NCBI GenBank assembly: GCA_039707465.1
Contig: CM077648.1
Location: 75,141,119 to 75,205,118 of the forward strand
Reading direction: 5' to 3'
DNA from: Rhabdophis nuchalis
Lineage: Eukaryota > Chordata > Lepidosauria > Squamata > Natricidae
Length of the DNA: 64,000 nt
Below, one piece after another: positions 23,379 to 35,190 of this stretch. The notes beneath the pieces were generated by a model. It did not search any database. It saw only the letters and a list, made by a program, of their open reading frames with translations, and was not told the DNA's origin. Position 1 is the first letter of the stretch, and every line of letters starts with the position of its first letter. A program made the position numbers and the translations under genes.

Positions 23379-23760
23379 CACATATGTACAGCAGGAATAC
23401 TGTGCCTCTGAATTATATAATTATTTAATTATTTTGCAATGTTGTTATAAGGCTAGACCCCCAATTCTCGCCCCCTGTTCTTCCATGGCTATTCAGTGAT
23501 GATCTATTGTGCTATTTTTATTTTATTGTTTTAAAAATTATTGTTAAGTCTATTTGTCATCCATCTCACATTTGGACAGTAAAGGTAAAGGTCTCCCTGT
23601 CAGTCATATCTGACTCTAGGGCACAGTGCTCATCTCTGTGTTTTGGCTGAGGGAGCCAGCCTTGTCCAAAGACAAATTCTATGATGATGTGGCCAGGATC
23701 ACTATACACCAATGCTGTTACCTTTCCACCAAAGTGCTACCTATTAATATACTTGCATTT

Positions 23761-24048
23761 AATACAATAATAATACAATAGCAGAGTTGGAAGGGACCTT
23801 GGAGGTCATCTAGTCAAACTCCCTGCCTAGGCAGGAAACCCTATACCAGGGGTCTGCAAAGTTGGCTCTTTGAAGACCGGTGGACTTCAACTCAGCTATG
23901 CTGGCTGGGGAATTCTGGGAGTTGAAGTCCACCGGTCTTCAAAGAGCCAACTTTGCAGACCCCTGCCCTATACCATTTCAGACAAATGGCTATCCAACAT
24001 CTTCTTGAAGACTTCCAGTTTTGGGGCATTCATAACTTCTGGAGGCAT
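23761..24048 (-). mobile_element. CR1 3' end inserted in the Sauria SINE
   Basis: Minus-strand CR1 tail and 3' UTR (acaatagcagagttggaagg ... ccatttcagacaaatggcta ... ggggcattcataacttctgg). It is flanked by copies of gcattt from the SINE, and is itself split by a hAT MITE. Confidence 0.88.
23847..23965. mobile_element. hAT palindromic MITE inside CR1
   Basis: Perfect-looking 119-bp palindrome (CAGGGGTCTGCAAAGTTGGC ... ) with the 8-bp duplication ccctatac on both sides. It is a sequence variant of the other MITEs. Confidence 0.95.
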
Positions 24049-24199
24049 TTGCATGCTTTTGAACTGCTAGATAGGCAGAAGCTGAGTCAGGGAACGGGAG
24101 CTCACCCTGTTGCACAGAGCTTGGGTCTCTAACCCTGGCTGCGAGTTCTCCAGCTGACAAACTCAGTGTCTTTAACTGCTGAGCCATTATGTCCCTCTT

Positions 24200-25080
24200 T
24201 GACAGTAAATCGCCTGTCTTTCAGTCTGTCTGTCTGTCTCAGTCAGTATGGCCTGACTGTAAAGAATGGATCTTTGAGATAAACTGAAGACATCCAGGTC
24301 TAAAAGTCATTTCCTATTGTGGGGGGATGTGATTTCTACAAACCTCCAAGGCAACTGCAGAAGTGGATGAGAAAATTGAAATATTGTGTTTCTTTTTACT
24401 CTAGAGGCTATTTAAGAATGTATTATATCCCATATTTCAGTTAACAATAGCAACTTATCCACTTATGGTTGCTATAGCAGATGCGACTAGAATTGGGACC
24501 ATGAAAACTAGCCCTAACTAGGTGCTTCCTCTGTGTTAGTTACTTAATTAGGTCTCTTGAGACCTAACAAATGAGTTCACCTCATAACCCATGTCTGGGT
24601 GATGAAGGCAGCAATTCTCTTGTCACCGTTTCCACAGCTGTAACTACTAAGTAGTAACAGGAGGAAGGCCATTGTATTTTACTTCAATTATCATTCCACT
24701 CTGAAAATGCCAAAATTAATTCTGGCTAGAAATCCATTTTAAAGGCAATCTGTTTGATAACTGTATTATTTCTGAATTCTGAACTGGGAAATTTGACATT
24801 CAAAGGCAGCATGACTATTAGGAGAGCAATCCTACCATCTGGGTGAATAGAAGAGGCTAAATGTGGAGGAAAGATTTATTTTTCAGAAGCTCTTCAGCAC
24901 GGTTTCATTTGGGCAAGCTCAGCTACAGGAAAGGCATGCCTCCAACATCTCAAGCATGACAATATTTTATATCTGGAACATACAATATCCCAATTTTAGA
25001 TTTTAATAGAAAATAATAGGAAAAACAAGGTGTTCAACCATATAGGACTTTATAGGAGACAAAGGATTCCTTGAATTCCC
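24200..25080. other. Intronic spacer
   Basis: No gene or repeat recognised. Confidence 0.5.
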
Positions 25081-25082
25081 TT

Positions 25083-25084
<2 letters not shown>

Positions 25085-25122
<38 letters not shown>

Positions 25123-26246
25123 GTTTAATTTCTTGACCGCTCCTCTCCCCGTAGGGACTCGGAGCGGTGCACAGGGAAACTAAAACCATAAATATACAAT
25201 CAAAAACATCTTAAAAACAAATTAAATAATACCTGTGCTAAAATACCCAATCTAAGCTAAAATTCCCACTATACAACTAAAACCCCATAGAGAGAGACTA
25301 CCCCAGACCGGCCAAGCAGAAAAAGTATGTTTTTAATTTCAGACGGAAGGAGCGGAGGTCCGTGGTCGTTCTAATGTCGGGGGGAAGGTCATTCCAGAGG
25401 GCAGGGCCCGCCACAGAGAGAGCCCTTCCCCTGGGCGTCGCCTGCTGACAAAATCTAGTGGACGGCACCCGGAGAAGTCCCTCTCTGTGGGAGCGAATCG
25501 GCCGTGAGGAAGTATGGGGCAGGATCCGATCCCGCAAATAGCTAGGTCCCGAGCCATGGAGCGCTTTAAAGATGATAATTAGTACCTTGAAGCGCACCCG
25601 GAAGACGACAGGCAGCCAGTGCAGCTCGCGCAGGAGAGGTGTTACATGGGTAAACCTAGAGGTACCCAGGATTGCCCGCGCGGCTGCGTTCTGGACCATC
25701 TGCAGTCTCCGGGTGCACCTCAAGGGAAGCCCCATGTAGAGAGAGTTACAATAGTCCAGTCGGGATGTCACGAGAGCATGAGTGACTGTGCGAAGGGCGT
25801 CCCGATCCAATAGGGGGCGCAACTGGCGAACCAGGCGAACCTGGTAAAACGCCCTCCTAGCCACGGCTGTCACTTGATCTTCCATGGACAGCCGGGCATC
25901 TAGGAGGACACCCAAGTTGCGCGCCCCATCCACAGGGGCAAGATGTTCGCCCCCTATGGCCAGCGATGGAGTTAGCTGGTTGAATCGGGCAGCCGGAAAC
26001 CACAGCCACTCGGTCTTGGTCGGGTTGAGTCTGAGTCCGTTACTTCCCATCCAGATCCGTACGGCTTCCAGGCACTGGCACATCACCGCTACGGCATCGT
26101 TGGGGTGGTTTGGGGTAGATATATACAGCTGCGTATCATCAGCGTAGAGATGATACTCTACCCCAAAACCACGGATGATCTCACCCAGCGGCTTCATATA
26201 TGTGTTGAACAGGAGAGGCGAGAGGACCGACCCCTGAGGAACCCCT
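25085..26246 (-). mobile_element. L2-clade LINE, 5'-truncated (copy B)
   Basis: A TAA repeat tail (25085-25120) is followed by an L2 3' UTR (cgtagggactcggagcggtg) and coding sequence up to a truncation near 26246 within the GVPQGS motif. It belongs to the GAGTCC/GAGCGGTG tail subfamily shared with copies C and F. Confidence 0.92.
25298..26246 (-). pseudogene. L2 RT C-terminal half (open, truncated)
   Basis: A continuous frame covers [18 protein letters not shown], the region after motif C, and the full C-terminus ending CLAGLG. From its first Met it has 299 codons with no stop or frameshift, and it is roughly 94% identical by eye to the corresponding part of the 61995-63551 ORF. The intact frame in a dead, truncated copy indicates recent insertion. 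Confidence 0.88.
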
Positions 26247-26384
26247 TTATATATTGTATCTACTACAGCTTGTAGAACACATTACTTGATCAAAGTGCTC
26301 ACATAGCTGCGCTCTGGACCATTTACAGCCCATCTTCTGAGTATTCTTCAAATCTCCCTGTAATAGACCAAATGAGAGGTAACC
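26247..26384 (-). mobile_element. Old LINE (L2/CR1) fragment
   Basis: The minus strand has a gctgcgctctggacc-like segment where L2 has gctgcgttctggacc. It is highly diverged. Confidence 0.4.
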
Positions 26385-26640
26385 TGGATATATTAAGAGC
26401 TGTGGTTGCACAGTGGTTAGAATGCAGTAAGGCAGGCTACTTCTGCTGATCATCAGCTGCCAGAAGTTGGCAGTTCAAATCTCACCAGCCTCAAGGTTGG
26501 CTCAGTCTTCCATCCTTCCAAGGTGGGTAAAATGAGGACCCAGTATGTTGGGAGCAATATGCTGATTCTGTAAAACCACTTAGAGAGGGCTGTAAAACAC
26601 TATCAAGCGGTATATAAGTCTAAGAGCTACTGCTATCTAA
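26385..26640 (+). mobile_element. tRNA-derived SINE
   Basis: A tRNA-like head (cagtggttagaatgcagtaa) with a B box near 26473-26483 is followed by a conserved body (ccttccaaggtgggtaaaat, ttagagagggctgtaaaaca, gcggtatataagtctaagag) and a gctact tail. It is a different family from the Sauria SINE. Confidence 0.88.
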
Positions 26641-26785
26641 GTGATTATGAGAAAGGCCTTCTGATCCAGAAAAGGATGCAGTTGGTGCACAGGGATGGAG
26701 TTCTGTAAAGGTCTGGTCAGGACTGTTACTTGCTTATTGAGCAGGAACTAAGGATCTAGGAAAAAATCCAAATTATGTTCTAGAG

Positions 26786-27034
26786 CAGGGGTCAGCAATC
26801 TTAAACACTCAAAGAGCCACAAGGTCCTAAACGGAAGCCCCCTATTCAATTCTGAAGCCAACCAAAAGTCCAGTTTCCCCCACCATAGAGTCTCCTCCTA
26901 GCACGGCATCCGTTTTCCTCTACCTGTCCTAACCAAAAGCCCTATCAATTGTGGAGCCGACTGGTGACAGGGAGCCGCAGCAGAGAGATAAAAGAGCTAC
27001 ATGCGGCTCCAGAGCTGCAGTTTGCTGACCCTTG
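26786..27034. mobile_element. hAT nonautonomous element, 249 bp
   Basis: The termini CAGGGGTCAGCAATC and tttgctgacccttg are inverted repeats with the perfect 8-bp duplication ttctagag (26778-26785, 27035-27042). Confidence 0.93.
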
Positions 27035-27042
27035 TTCTAGAG

Positions 27043-28506
27043 GAAATGCAACATCATCATGAAATCAAAGACTCTTGGTCTTGTCTAAGCTGAGCTTCAG
27101 TATGTTCCTCCCCATTAAGACCCTTACAATCTTTAGGCACCAGCGCAAAACTTCCACCTTATAGCTTGCCTGAGCTGGCTTGTCATTCTCATACTGATAT
27201 TTCATTCAGTGGCATTGTGTAGATTGAGCTGGGAGAGTTCAAGTGTTGTAGAATCCCAATAGTAAGGGCCTTGGGCTAGATCTCTCCCTCCTCACGCTCA
27301 ATAGTGACTGCAACTGTTTCCAGAGAGGGGAGGCAATCTTTTATTTCTACAGAAATACAGTCCCTTAAACTGTGTATCTAGATTATGTTGGGTGACTTGT
27401 AGTTAAATTGCTACACCTAATATCCATTTACTTATCTACTTGCATTAGAAATTTTGAGAAAATTGAAAAATGACGTATTTGTCTTTAATAATTAATGCTA
27501 CTCTAGTTTTACTGTCTATGTAAAGTGACACAAGAGAAGACATTAATTCAGTTCTTGCTACTAGTTGCCAAGTGTGTTCTATCAACACAGTGGAGGATTA
27601 AAGCATATCTTTATTTGGATCAATAATAATTACATGTATCGGAAATATAATCAGTTTAAAAATTAGCAGCAATGCATCTTAAAAGAACCTTTTTAATTAA
27701 ATATCATTTTGTTCATCTTTGTTCTCCATCTTTTGGTTGGATCAAGAGAGTATTTCTAATACTTTATCTCGCTCTTGTGCAAATATATTCTTGTATTGAA
27801 ATAACTAAATATGGATGTGTACTTCAACATTTGTATTTCTTAAAATTACCAGTATTTTTTATGTACACACTTTAACCATATGAAGTTTTTTTCCCCCATT
27901 TATGTAACTTGTCTTCTTTTTTGTTCTTTTAACTTTGAAAGCTTTGTTTATTATTATATGAAAAGCAATATTTTTGTATTTCACCTTCAAACTATATCAT
28001 GTTGCTGCTTAGAAGTATTAATGACAACTGTTACTTCAGCCTCAGGTTGAATATTAGACTTGCCTCTTTTTCTGGTGTGGGGGACAAATAATATTCTAAC
28101 CTTATATGTACAGTATATACATTACAATATGATTCTGAAGTGCCTATTTGACAGACCAAGCAAACTCGGAAGGGGAAGGAGGCAGACAACAAAAATCAGG
28201 TTGTTGTCTTTTCTGTGATGTGAAGGAATTTAAAATACCAGTATAATAAAGAACAATGTTAGCAAGTGCTACTATCAATAGAAAAAGAGGTTTGGAGCCT
28301 ACTTAGAAGAACAGAATGTAGCGATGCTGCATCACCCCATAGTAAGGTCAACCCCTGTTATTATCAGATTCTACATTCGTGTTGTAAAGGTCAGGTTACA
28401 ATTTGCATTGCTTCTATACTGCATTGTAACTCACATGTACAGTTTACACTTAATTGTTTGTTTAGCCTATTTCTTCCAGATATGGGTTCTAGGTGAAATA
28501 CAATAT
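27043..28506. other. Intronic spacer
   Basis: No gene or repeat recognised. 26640-26785, on the other side of the hAT, is similarly blank. Confidence 0.5.
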
Positions 28507-29090
28507 ACCGTATTTTTCGGAGTATAAAACGCACCTTTTTTCCCCTCAAAAAAGAGGGTGAAAATCTGGGTGCGTCTTATACACCGAATACAGCATTTTT
28601 GGCCTACCGAAACCATGCCCCCTTTGCAAAAATGGATGTGCAGAGGGTTTGGGAGGCTTGTAGACTGTTCCTGAGGGCTGGGGAGGGCAAAAAAGAGCAA
28701 AAAAAGGCTGTTTTTGCCCCCCCCAAGCCCACAGGAGGACTCTACAAGCCTCTGCATGCCCCACTTTTTTGCAAAAATAATGGCCCATTTTTGCTTGTTT
28801 TTGCCCCTTCCCCAGCCCCCAGGAGCATTCTAAGAGTTTCCCAAAGCTTTACATGTCCTTCCTCCAAAAAATTGGGCCATTTTTTGCTCGTTTTTGGTCC
28901 CACCAGCCCCCGGGAGCACTCTACAAGCCTCCCAAAGCCCCTGCATGCCTCCCCCTTTTTTTTACACGAAAGGAGGCATGCAAAGGGTTTGGGAGGCATG
29001 CAGAGTGCAAAAACTTTTTTTTAAAATTTACCTCTTCGAAATCATGGTGCATCTTATATTCCGATGTGTCTTACAGTCCAAAAAACACAG
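28507..29090. mobile_element. TIR element (CCGTATTTTTCGG family), 584 bp
   Basis: The left end CCGTATTTTTCGGAGTATAA and the reverse complement of the right end (CTGTGTTTTTTGGACTGTAA) match, with TA on each side. The interior is made of repeated and inverted gggaggctt / cccccccaagcccac units. A shorter relative is at 52782-53065. The superfamily is probably Tc1/mariner-like, judging only from the TA flanks. Confidence 0.82.
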
Positions 29091-29123
29091 TAATCAATAA
29101 AACTGACATTAAAATCAGTCACC

Positions 29124-29929
29124 GCTACGATGCCGTAGCAGTGATGTGCCAGTGCCTGGAAGCCGTACGGATCTGGATGGGAAGAAACGGACTCAAGCTC
29201 AACCCGACCAAGACCGAGTGGCTGTGGTTTCCGGCTGCCCGATTCAACCAGCTGATTCCATCGCTGGCCATTGGGGGCGAACATCTTGCCCCAGTGGATG
29301 GGGCGCGCAACTTGGGTGTCCTCCTGGATGCCCGGCTGTCCATGGAAGACCAAGTGACAGCCGTGGCCAGGAGGGCGTTTTACCAGGTCCGCCTGGTTCG
29401 CCAGTTGCGCCCCCTATTGGATCGGGACGCCCTTCGCACAGTCACTCATGCTCTCGTGACATCCCGACTGGACTATTGTAACTCTCTCTACATGGGGCTC
29501 CCCTTGAGGTGCACCCGAAGACTTCAGCTGGTCCAGAATGCAGCCGCGCGAGCAATAATGGGTACCGCAAGGTATACCCATGTAACACCGCTCTTGCGCG
29601 AGCTGCACTGGCTACCTGTCGTCTTTCGGGTGCGCTTCAAGGTGCTAGTTCTCATCTTTAAAGCGCTCCATGGCTCGGGACCTAGCTATCTGCGGGATCG
29701 GATTCTGCCCCATACATCCTCCCGGCCGATTCGCTCCCACAGAGAGGGACTTCTCCGGGTGCCGTCCACTAGACTTTGTCAGCGGGCGACGCCCAGGGGA
29801 AGGGCCTTCTCTGTGGCAGGCCCAGCCCTCTGGAACGACCTTCCCCCCGACATTAGAACAACTACAGACCTCCGCTCCTTCCGTCAGAAATTAAAAACTC
29901 ACTTTTTCTGCTTGGCCGGCCTAGGGTAG
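29124..29929 (+). pseudogene. L2 RT C-terminal fragment
   Basis: The frame from [12 protein letters not shown] through [25 protein letters not shown] and [15 protein letters not shown] to CLAGLG is open. The frame happens to stay open back to 28853 through the adjacent TIR element, giving a 358-codon chimeric ORF. The upstream part is not a protein domain. No catalytic RT residues are present. Confidence 0.85.
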
Positions 29930-30122
29930 TCTCTACCTCAGGGGTTAGGAAATGTTAATTTTAAAATGGGAATTTTAGTGCAGGGATAGTTAGATTTAAT
30001 TTGTTTTTATTGTATTTATCTATGTATATATTTTATGTTGTTTTAATTTCTCCCTGTGCACCGCTCCGAGTCCCCTCGGGGAGAGGACGCGGTTATAGAA
30101 ATAAATATTCTATTCTATTCTA
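29124..30122 (+). mobile_element. L2-clade LINE, 5'-truncated (copy C)
   Basis: Starts after the YADD region (acgatgccgtagcag) and runs to an L2 3' UTR (cgctccgagtcccctcgggg) with a TTCTA tandem tail. Confidence 0.92.
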
Positions 30123-30495
30123 ATTAATGTAAGAGTAAAAAGGTTTTAAATTATAAAAGTAATATAAAATTTCCAAAAGGTGAAAAATTCCAAGATGGGG
30201 AATTAGCAGTTTTTAATACAGGCATGGGTGTATGTTTCCCATGGGGCCAGCCACCCACATGGTTGTGTGGGCCTCTATGTACCCACCGCCCCCGCCAAGG
30301 CGGCACAGATAAGTTTTGACTCCTTTGTGGAAGGCCAAGGGATTGGGGCTTTTCCCATCTCTGAGGGCAGAATGTTTCATAATGCAGGGGTAGCAGAGAA
30401 GGCACTCCTCCTAGGTCCCACCAGTTGAAAAATTTTGACTGATGGAGTCTGCTGCATATTTTGCTGATGTGGATGAGCTGATGTGATGGGTGAGG
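30123..30495. other. Intronic spacer
   Basis: No gene or repeat recognised. Confidence 0.5.
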
Positions 30496-30496
30496 C

Positions 30497-30985
30497 TAAT
30501 AATAATAATAATAATTTAATTTGTAATCCGCGCTCTCTTCCCGAAGGGACTCGAGGCGGTGCACAGGGAATTAAAAATACACATATATAAAGCCAACAGA
30601 CATTGTAATACAAATTTAAAATGAATTAAACCTAGACCCTGCGCTAAAATCCCAGACTATCTAAAACTAATACCCCTAAAAATCCCTAATAAAACAGTTT
30701 GAATATTCAGCTTGAGGTAGATGGGTCGATTAACCCAAACCGGCCAGGCTGATTTTGTAAGTAGCCTGGGCTATGCCATGTAGAGCTTTATAGATAATGA
30801 CCAACATCTTAAATTGGACCTGGAAGCAAAATGTTACCCAATGCAGTTCAGAGGGCAAATGTGTCATATATGCCCTTCTTTGGGCATCCAGTATGACTCG
30901 TGTGGCCATATTCTGCACCAGCATCTAGATACTTTTCAAGGGTAGTCTCATGTAGAGCTTGTTGTAGCAGTCCAGTCAGGAGATG
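30497..30985 (-). mobile_element. L2 LINE 3' fragment with internal deletion
   Basis: A TAA tail and L2 3' UTR (gaagggactcgaggcggtgc) are followed on the minus strand by a short coding part with LVQNMATRVILDAQ and LHWVTFCFQVQFKML. That part jumps from ALHG directly to the C-terminal AGLG, so about 90 codons are missing. Confidence 0.8.
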
Positions 30986-31197
30986 ATGAGGACGAGAGTG
31001 ACTACATTTATATTAATTTACACTGCTTTGGTGAAATATCACCTGATTATGGGTTTTGGGATTCTCCTATGTTTCTTTGTCAAGAAGCCCAGTGATCACT
31101 GTGGATTTGCATGCTAATACAAGATGTTTTCTAACATCTTAATAGAGAAGGAATGGCAGAACCTGGGAAAGGAATCGAAAGAGGAATCAGCCTAGAG

Positions 31198-31328
31198 CAG
31201 GACTGTCAAACTCCCAGCCCAGAGGCCAGATGCACTGGCCAGATGCACTGGCCACGCCCATGTCTAGTTTAGCAAAGGGGAAAAAAGTCCCGATGTCATG
31301 TGATGTCACTGTGAGTTTGACACCCCTG
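31198..31328. mobile_element. hAT nonautonomous element, 131 bp
   Basis: CAGGACTGTCAAACTC pairs with gagtttgacacccctg. The 8-bp duplication gcctagag is perfect (31190-31197, 31329-31336). Confidence 0.93.
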
Positions 31329-31340
31329 GCCTAGAGTCTC

Positions 31341-31420
31341 TATAATACAATACAATACAATAGCAGAGTTGGAAGGGACCTTGTAGGTCTTCTAGTTCAA
31401 CCCCCTGCGTGGGCAGGAAC
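31341..31420 (-). mobile_element. CR1 LINE 3' tail
   Basis: Minus-strand tandem AATAC tail and the UTR gagttggaagggaccttgta, truncated after gcaggaacct. Confidence 0.88.
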
Positions 31421-32008
31421 CTCTACATAATTACACAATAACCTCTACATAATTACAATCAGCTTAAGTCCAGCCCCTTTGAATTCTGTTGATCTTCACC
31501 TAATGACAAGATAGTGCTGCTAGTTGACTAGATTGTTATGTGTAGCTGTGATTAGTTATGTCAGTTTAATTGAAACTTATGTGGTCCTGATCTTTTGCAC
31601 CTGATACATCTATCTTTATGTGCTTTTGTGAAGTTGGTATTATTTTAATTATATTACATTCCTAATGGATATTTTTGACACTCTTCAAGGCACCACAGAA
31701 TGTTAGGCTATCAACCTAAGCACTCTTACTTGGACATAAAACCCAATGGGGCTTAATTGTCAATAGAAGAATATAGGACTAAACTTCTTTCTTTAAAGAC
31801 CTGCAAGATTATTAATGCAAACATTGGTTGCAAAGTTACTTTTTCATCACCATTATAACTATGAAAAGTCATTGTTAGTTGCTAAACAAGGATATCTTTA
31901 TTAGATTGTCCTTGTTTATTAGTGAGGTTTATTAGTGAGGTTTATTAGTGAGGTTTATTGTTTATTAGTGAGGTTGATTACATTAGTGATGGTAAGTATT
32001 ATACATTT
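31421..32008. other. Intronic spacer with a small tandem repeat
   Basis: 31920-31975 contains a tandem ttattagtgagg motif (about four copies). Otherwise nothing is recognised. Confidence 0.6.
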
Positions 32009-32514
32009 TTTATTTATTTTATTTATTTTATTCAATTTATATCCCGCCCTTCTCCAAAAGGACCCAGGGCGGCGCACAGGAATTTAAAAGAATATACAAA
32101 AATAATACAAAACATATAAATTTAAAAAACTATTAAACAGCAAAACCTGTGCTAAAACCAATTAAGATCCCCAATTTAAAAACTATCTAAGATTAGTCAC
32201 AGCGGGGGCTATGTTAGGCCGGCTTGATGAAATAAATGAGTTTTTAAACACTGGCGGAAGAGGCGGAGGTCGGTGATGGTGCGGAGTTCAGGGGGTAGGT
32301 CGTTCCACAGGGCAGGGCCCGCCACAGAGAAGGCCCTTCCCCTGGGTGTCGCCAGCCGGCATTGTCCGGCCGATGGCACCCGGAGAAGGCCCTGTCTGTG
32401 GGAGCGTATCGGTCTAAGGGATGTATGGGGCAGAAGACGGTCTCGCATATAACTAGGTCCTGAGCCATGGAGCGCTTTGAAGATGGTCGTCAAAACCTTG
32501 AAGCGTACATTGTT
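32009..32514 (-). mobile_element. L2-clade LINE 3' end (copy D)
   Basis: An ATTTATTT tail and the UTR cccagggcggcgcacagg are followed by about 100 open C-terminal codons ([23 protein letters not shown]) that match copy A. The element is truncated at 32514. Confidence 0.9.
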
Positions 32515-33778
32515 ATGCACTTATATATAAATATAGAGAGTGGGATTATATTTGTTCACAGACAAATCACCTATAATGTATGATTATGAAACTAAAGATA
32601 ACCTGAAAAACCATTCTATTTGACTTTGCTCATCCTTAACTAAAAACATGATCCCTATTTAACTCAGAAGTAAAAAATAAAATGACTTATCTATTTAGCT
32701 ATATATGAGATATTCTACTCATCAATTTAATTGTTTTTCCCCTTTGGAATGTGTGTACATTTTTAGTTATATCTGTCCTAATCTGCTTTCTAGTTGTCAA
32801 ATATTTACTTCTCTGTGGTATCACTTTCATCATGAAAATGAAATATAGGGAGCAGATTTGTTGGGAGCTGAGTTTGCAGCTATTTTGGAAAACCGTTTTC
32901 CTCCTTGAGGCCAGGGATTTGATTTGATTTAATCCTGTCCTGTAGAAATGCAGTTGTAGCTGTCCTACCTAGGATGATCCCTAGGATCTGATCCCTAGGA
33001 TCTGCATATTTGCAATTCTTGTTTGTTTTATTCCTTTATGTGTCTGTTTCCATTGGAGAGTTTCTGTGGTTCATTTTTGAAAAGAGGGGCATGTGTCTCT
33101 TTTTGAACCTTTAGCTATTTTCCCAAAGACACTGATACTATGACACTGATTGGTCTGCAAAGATACTGGGCAAAGTCTGATGGGATTCTAGCTAAATGCA
33201 AGGGTAGTGCTGGATGGAAGTGTTAGACAAAGATATTTTAGGCACAAACTGTATTTCTGTCAAGGAAAGCAAGGGGAGAAGCAATCACATCCATGTTAAG
33301 CACTCTGCCAAGCAAATGAGTGGTTTGGTCCTGATAAGGGAACATTCTGGCAGTGATGGAAATAAGGGAACATTCTGGCAGTGATGACTTCAAAAAGTGG
33401 TGATGAGGTACTAGGTGCTCTCCACAAAATATTTTTTTAAATGAACAGTCTGTTTAACTGAAGAAAATACTAAACAGATTTTCTCCTCACCACAAACTTG
33501 TTTAAATATTATTTACCTTAATTTTAATTATTTACCTTAACTTTAATTAATTATTCTACAAATGCCTGTGATATTTTGTGAAGAGTGAATATGTAGGTGA
33601 ATGGCCTTCAAATCTTAGGCCAATTGTTGCTGTTGCTATGAATTCGTTCATGTAGCATACTTAGACTTGCACTAATCTACGGAATCTATCTCTGACCCCT
33701 CAACATTTTTACTTGGCCCTAACTCCCACAAGACTTTATACAAATAAGAGATTTCTATATTAAAGCAGCCATTATTAG
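32515..33778. other. Intronic spacer
   Basis: No gene or repeat family recognised. A short direct repeat (gggaacattctggcagtgat) occurs at 33339 and 33367. Confidence 0.5.
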
Positions 33779-34225
33779 ACAATACAATAGCAGAGTTGGA
33801 AGGGACCTTGTAGGTCTTCTAGTCCAACCCCCTGCATGGGCAGGAATCTTATACCATTTCAGACAAATGGCTGTCTAACATCTTTTTAAAGACTTCCAGG
33901 GTTGGGGCATTCACAACTGCTGGAGGCAAGCTGTTCCAGAGGTTAATTGTTCTTACTGTTAGGAAATTTCTCCTTAGTTCTAAGTTGCTTCTCTCCTTGG
34001 TTAGTTTCCACCCATTGCTCCTTGTCCTGCCCCCAGGTGTCTTGGAGAAAAGTTTGACTCCCTCTTCTTTGTGGCACCCTCTGAGATATCGGAACACTGC
34101 TATCATGTCTCCCCTGGTCCTTCTCTTCATCAAACTAGACATACCCAGTTCCTGCAGCCGTTCTTCATATGTCTTAGTCTCCAGTCCTCTAATCATCTTG
34201 GTTGCTCTTCTTTGCACTCTTTCCA
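33779..34225 (-). mobile_element. CR1 LINE 3' end
   Basis: The minus strand carries the CR1 UTR and about 120 open codons of the CR1 C-terminus ([30 protein letters not shown]), very similar to the copy ending at 9038. It is truncated within the sequence encoding ETLERV. Confidence 0.92.
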
Positions 34226-34335
34226 GAGTCTCTATTGTTGTAGAAGAGTCTCTATTGTTGTACAATAGAGACTTTCCAGAGTCTCTATTGTTGTACAATA
34301 GAGACTTTCCAGAGTCTCTATTGTTGTAGAAGAAG
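34216..34335. repeat. Tandem hairpin at the CR1 5' junction
   Basis: Four copies of agagtctctattgttgta alternate with two inverted copies (tacaatagagactttcc). The repeat incorporates CR1's own gagactctggaaag. Confidence 0.85.
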
Positions 34336-35126
34336 CAGCATGTTATTCTTACAGGGCATCACAGCTCCTGCATTCCTGGAAAGATGGCGGAACGCTAGAT
34401 ATAAGTCAAATATAGGAGCTGTATGCCAGAAATACATCATCTTAGAGATCAAAGACTTCCAATTTGCTTTTTATTTATTTGTTTATGGGGTGGAGGGGAG
34501 AAAAAATCCTTCAGTAATTAGGGTGAGATGTTTGGTTGTTGGCCAACAAATACATATTTCTACTTACAGTACATAATAGAAATAGCACCTCTTGATTGAG
34601 TATCAATGCTACATTACTACAGATTTGCATCCAAGGGATACCAAAAGTGTCCAGATAATTTTAATGGTAAGACCAACTCTCTCAAACTTTGGATGATATC
34701 CTGACACAGATTAATTTGAAGAGCAAAAGGGTTGTCTATAGGTATCAAAGTCCATACTTCCAAAATGCACCCGAATTAGAGAAGCATAAAGAGCCACAAA
34801 ATAGTGTGTTTTTTGTAGTTACAAGAGTGAAGTCTTGTAGTTAATTGTGCATGTTATTGAGCAGTAGAGTAGGAATTCATATAGCAGCTGGCAAAAAAAA
34901 AAAGACCTAGTCACAAAAGTGTTACTCACCTTGTGTAGGACCCAATCTCTAATTATTGTAATACATTCATGTAAGTCCAGGTTATTTTTTGTTGTTTTGC
35001 TGTTGTTGTTAAAAATATTTTTGTTATGTTCAAACAAGATAGCTCCTATTTGTCAAAGTTGATAAGCACAGCTAAATCCCACATTAGTAGAATGAATTCA
35101 GCCTCTGCCCCGTGAAAGGAAATTAT
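34336..35126. other. Intronic spacer
   Basis: No gene or repeat recognised. Confidence 0.5.
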
Positions 35127-35190
35127 GTTTCCATGATCTTTCATTGTAATTTTTACAACGACAATAAAGATTATTATTATTATTATTATC
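35127..35190 (+). mobile_element. LINE 3' tail fragment
   Basis: ttcattgtaatttttacaac, then gacaataaagattattatta. The same tail type as the element at 3765-4524. Confidence 0.65.

Larger units (their letters stand above)
23581..24197 (-). mobile_element. Sauria SINE (minus) hosting a CR1 insertion
   Basis: The 3' end begins at 23581 (aaaggtaaaggtctccctgt). The body runs to 23760 (acttgcattt) and resumes at 24049 (gcatgcttttgaactgctag), with the tRNA-like head ending near 24197 (ctgagccattatg). The gap is filled by CR1 plus hAT. Confidence 0.88.
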
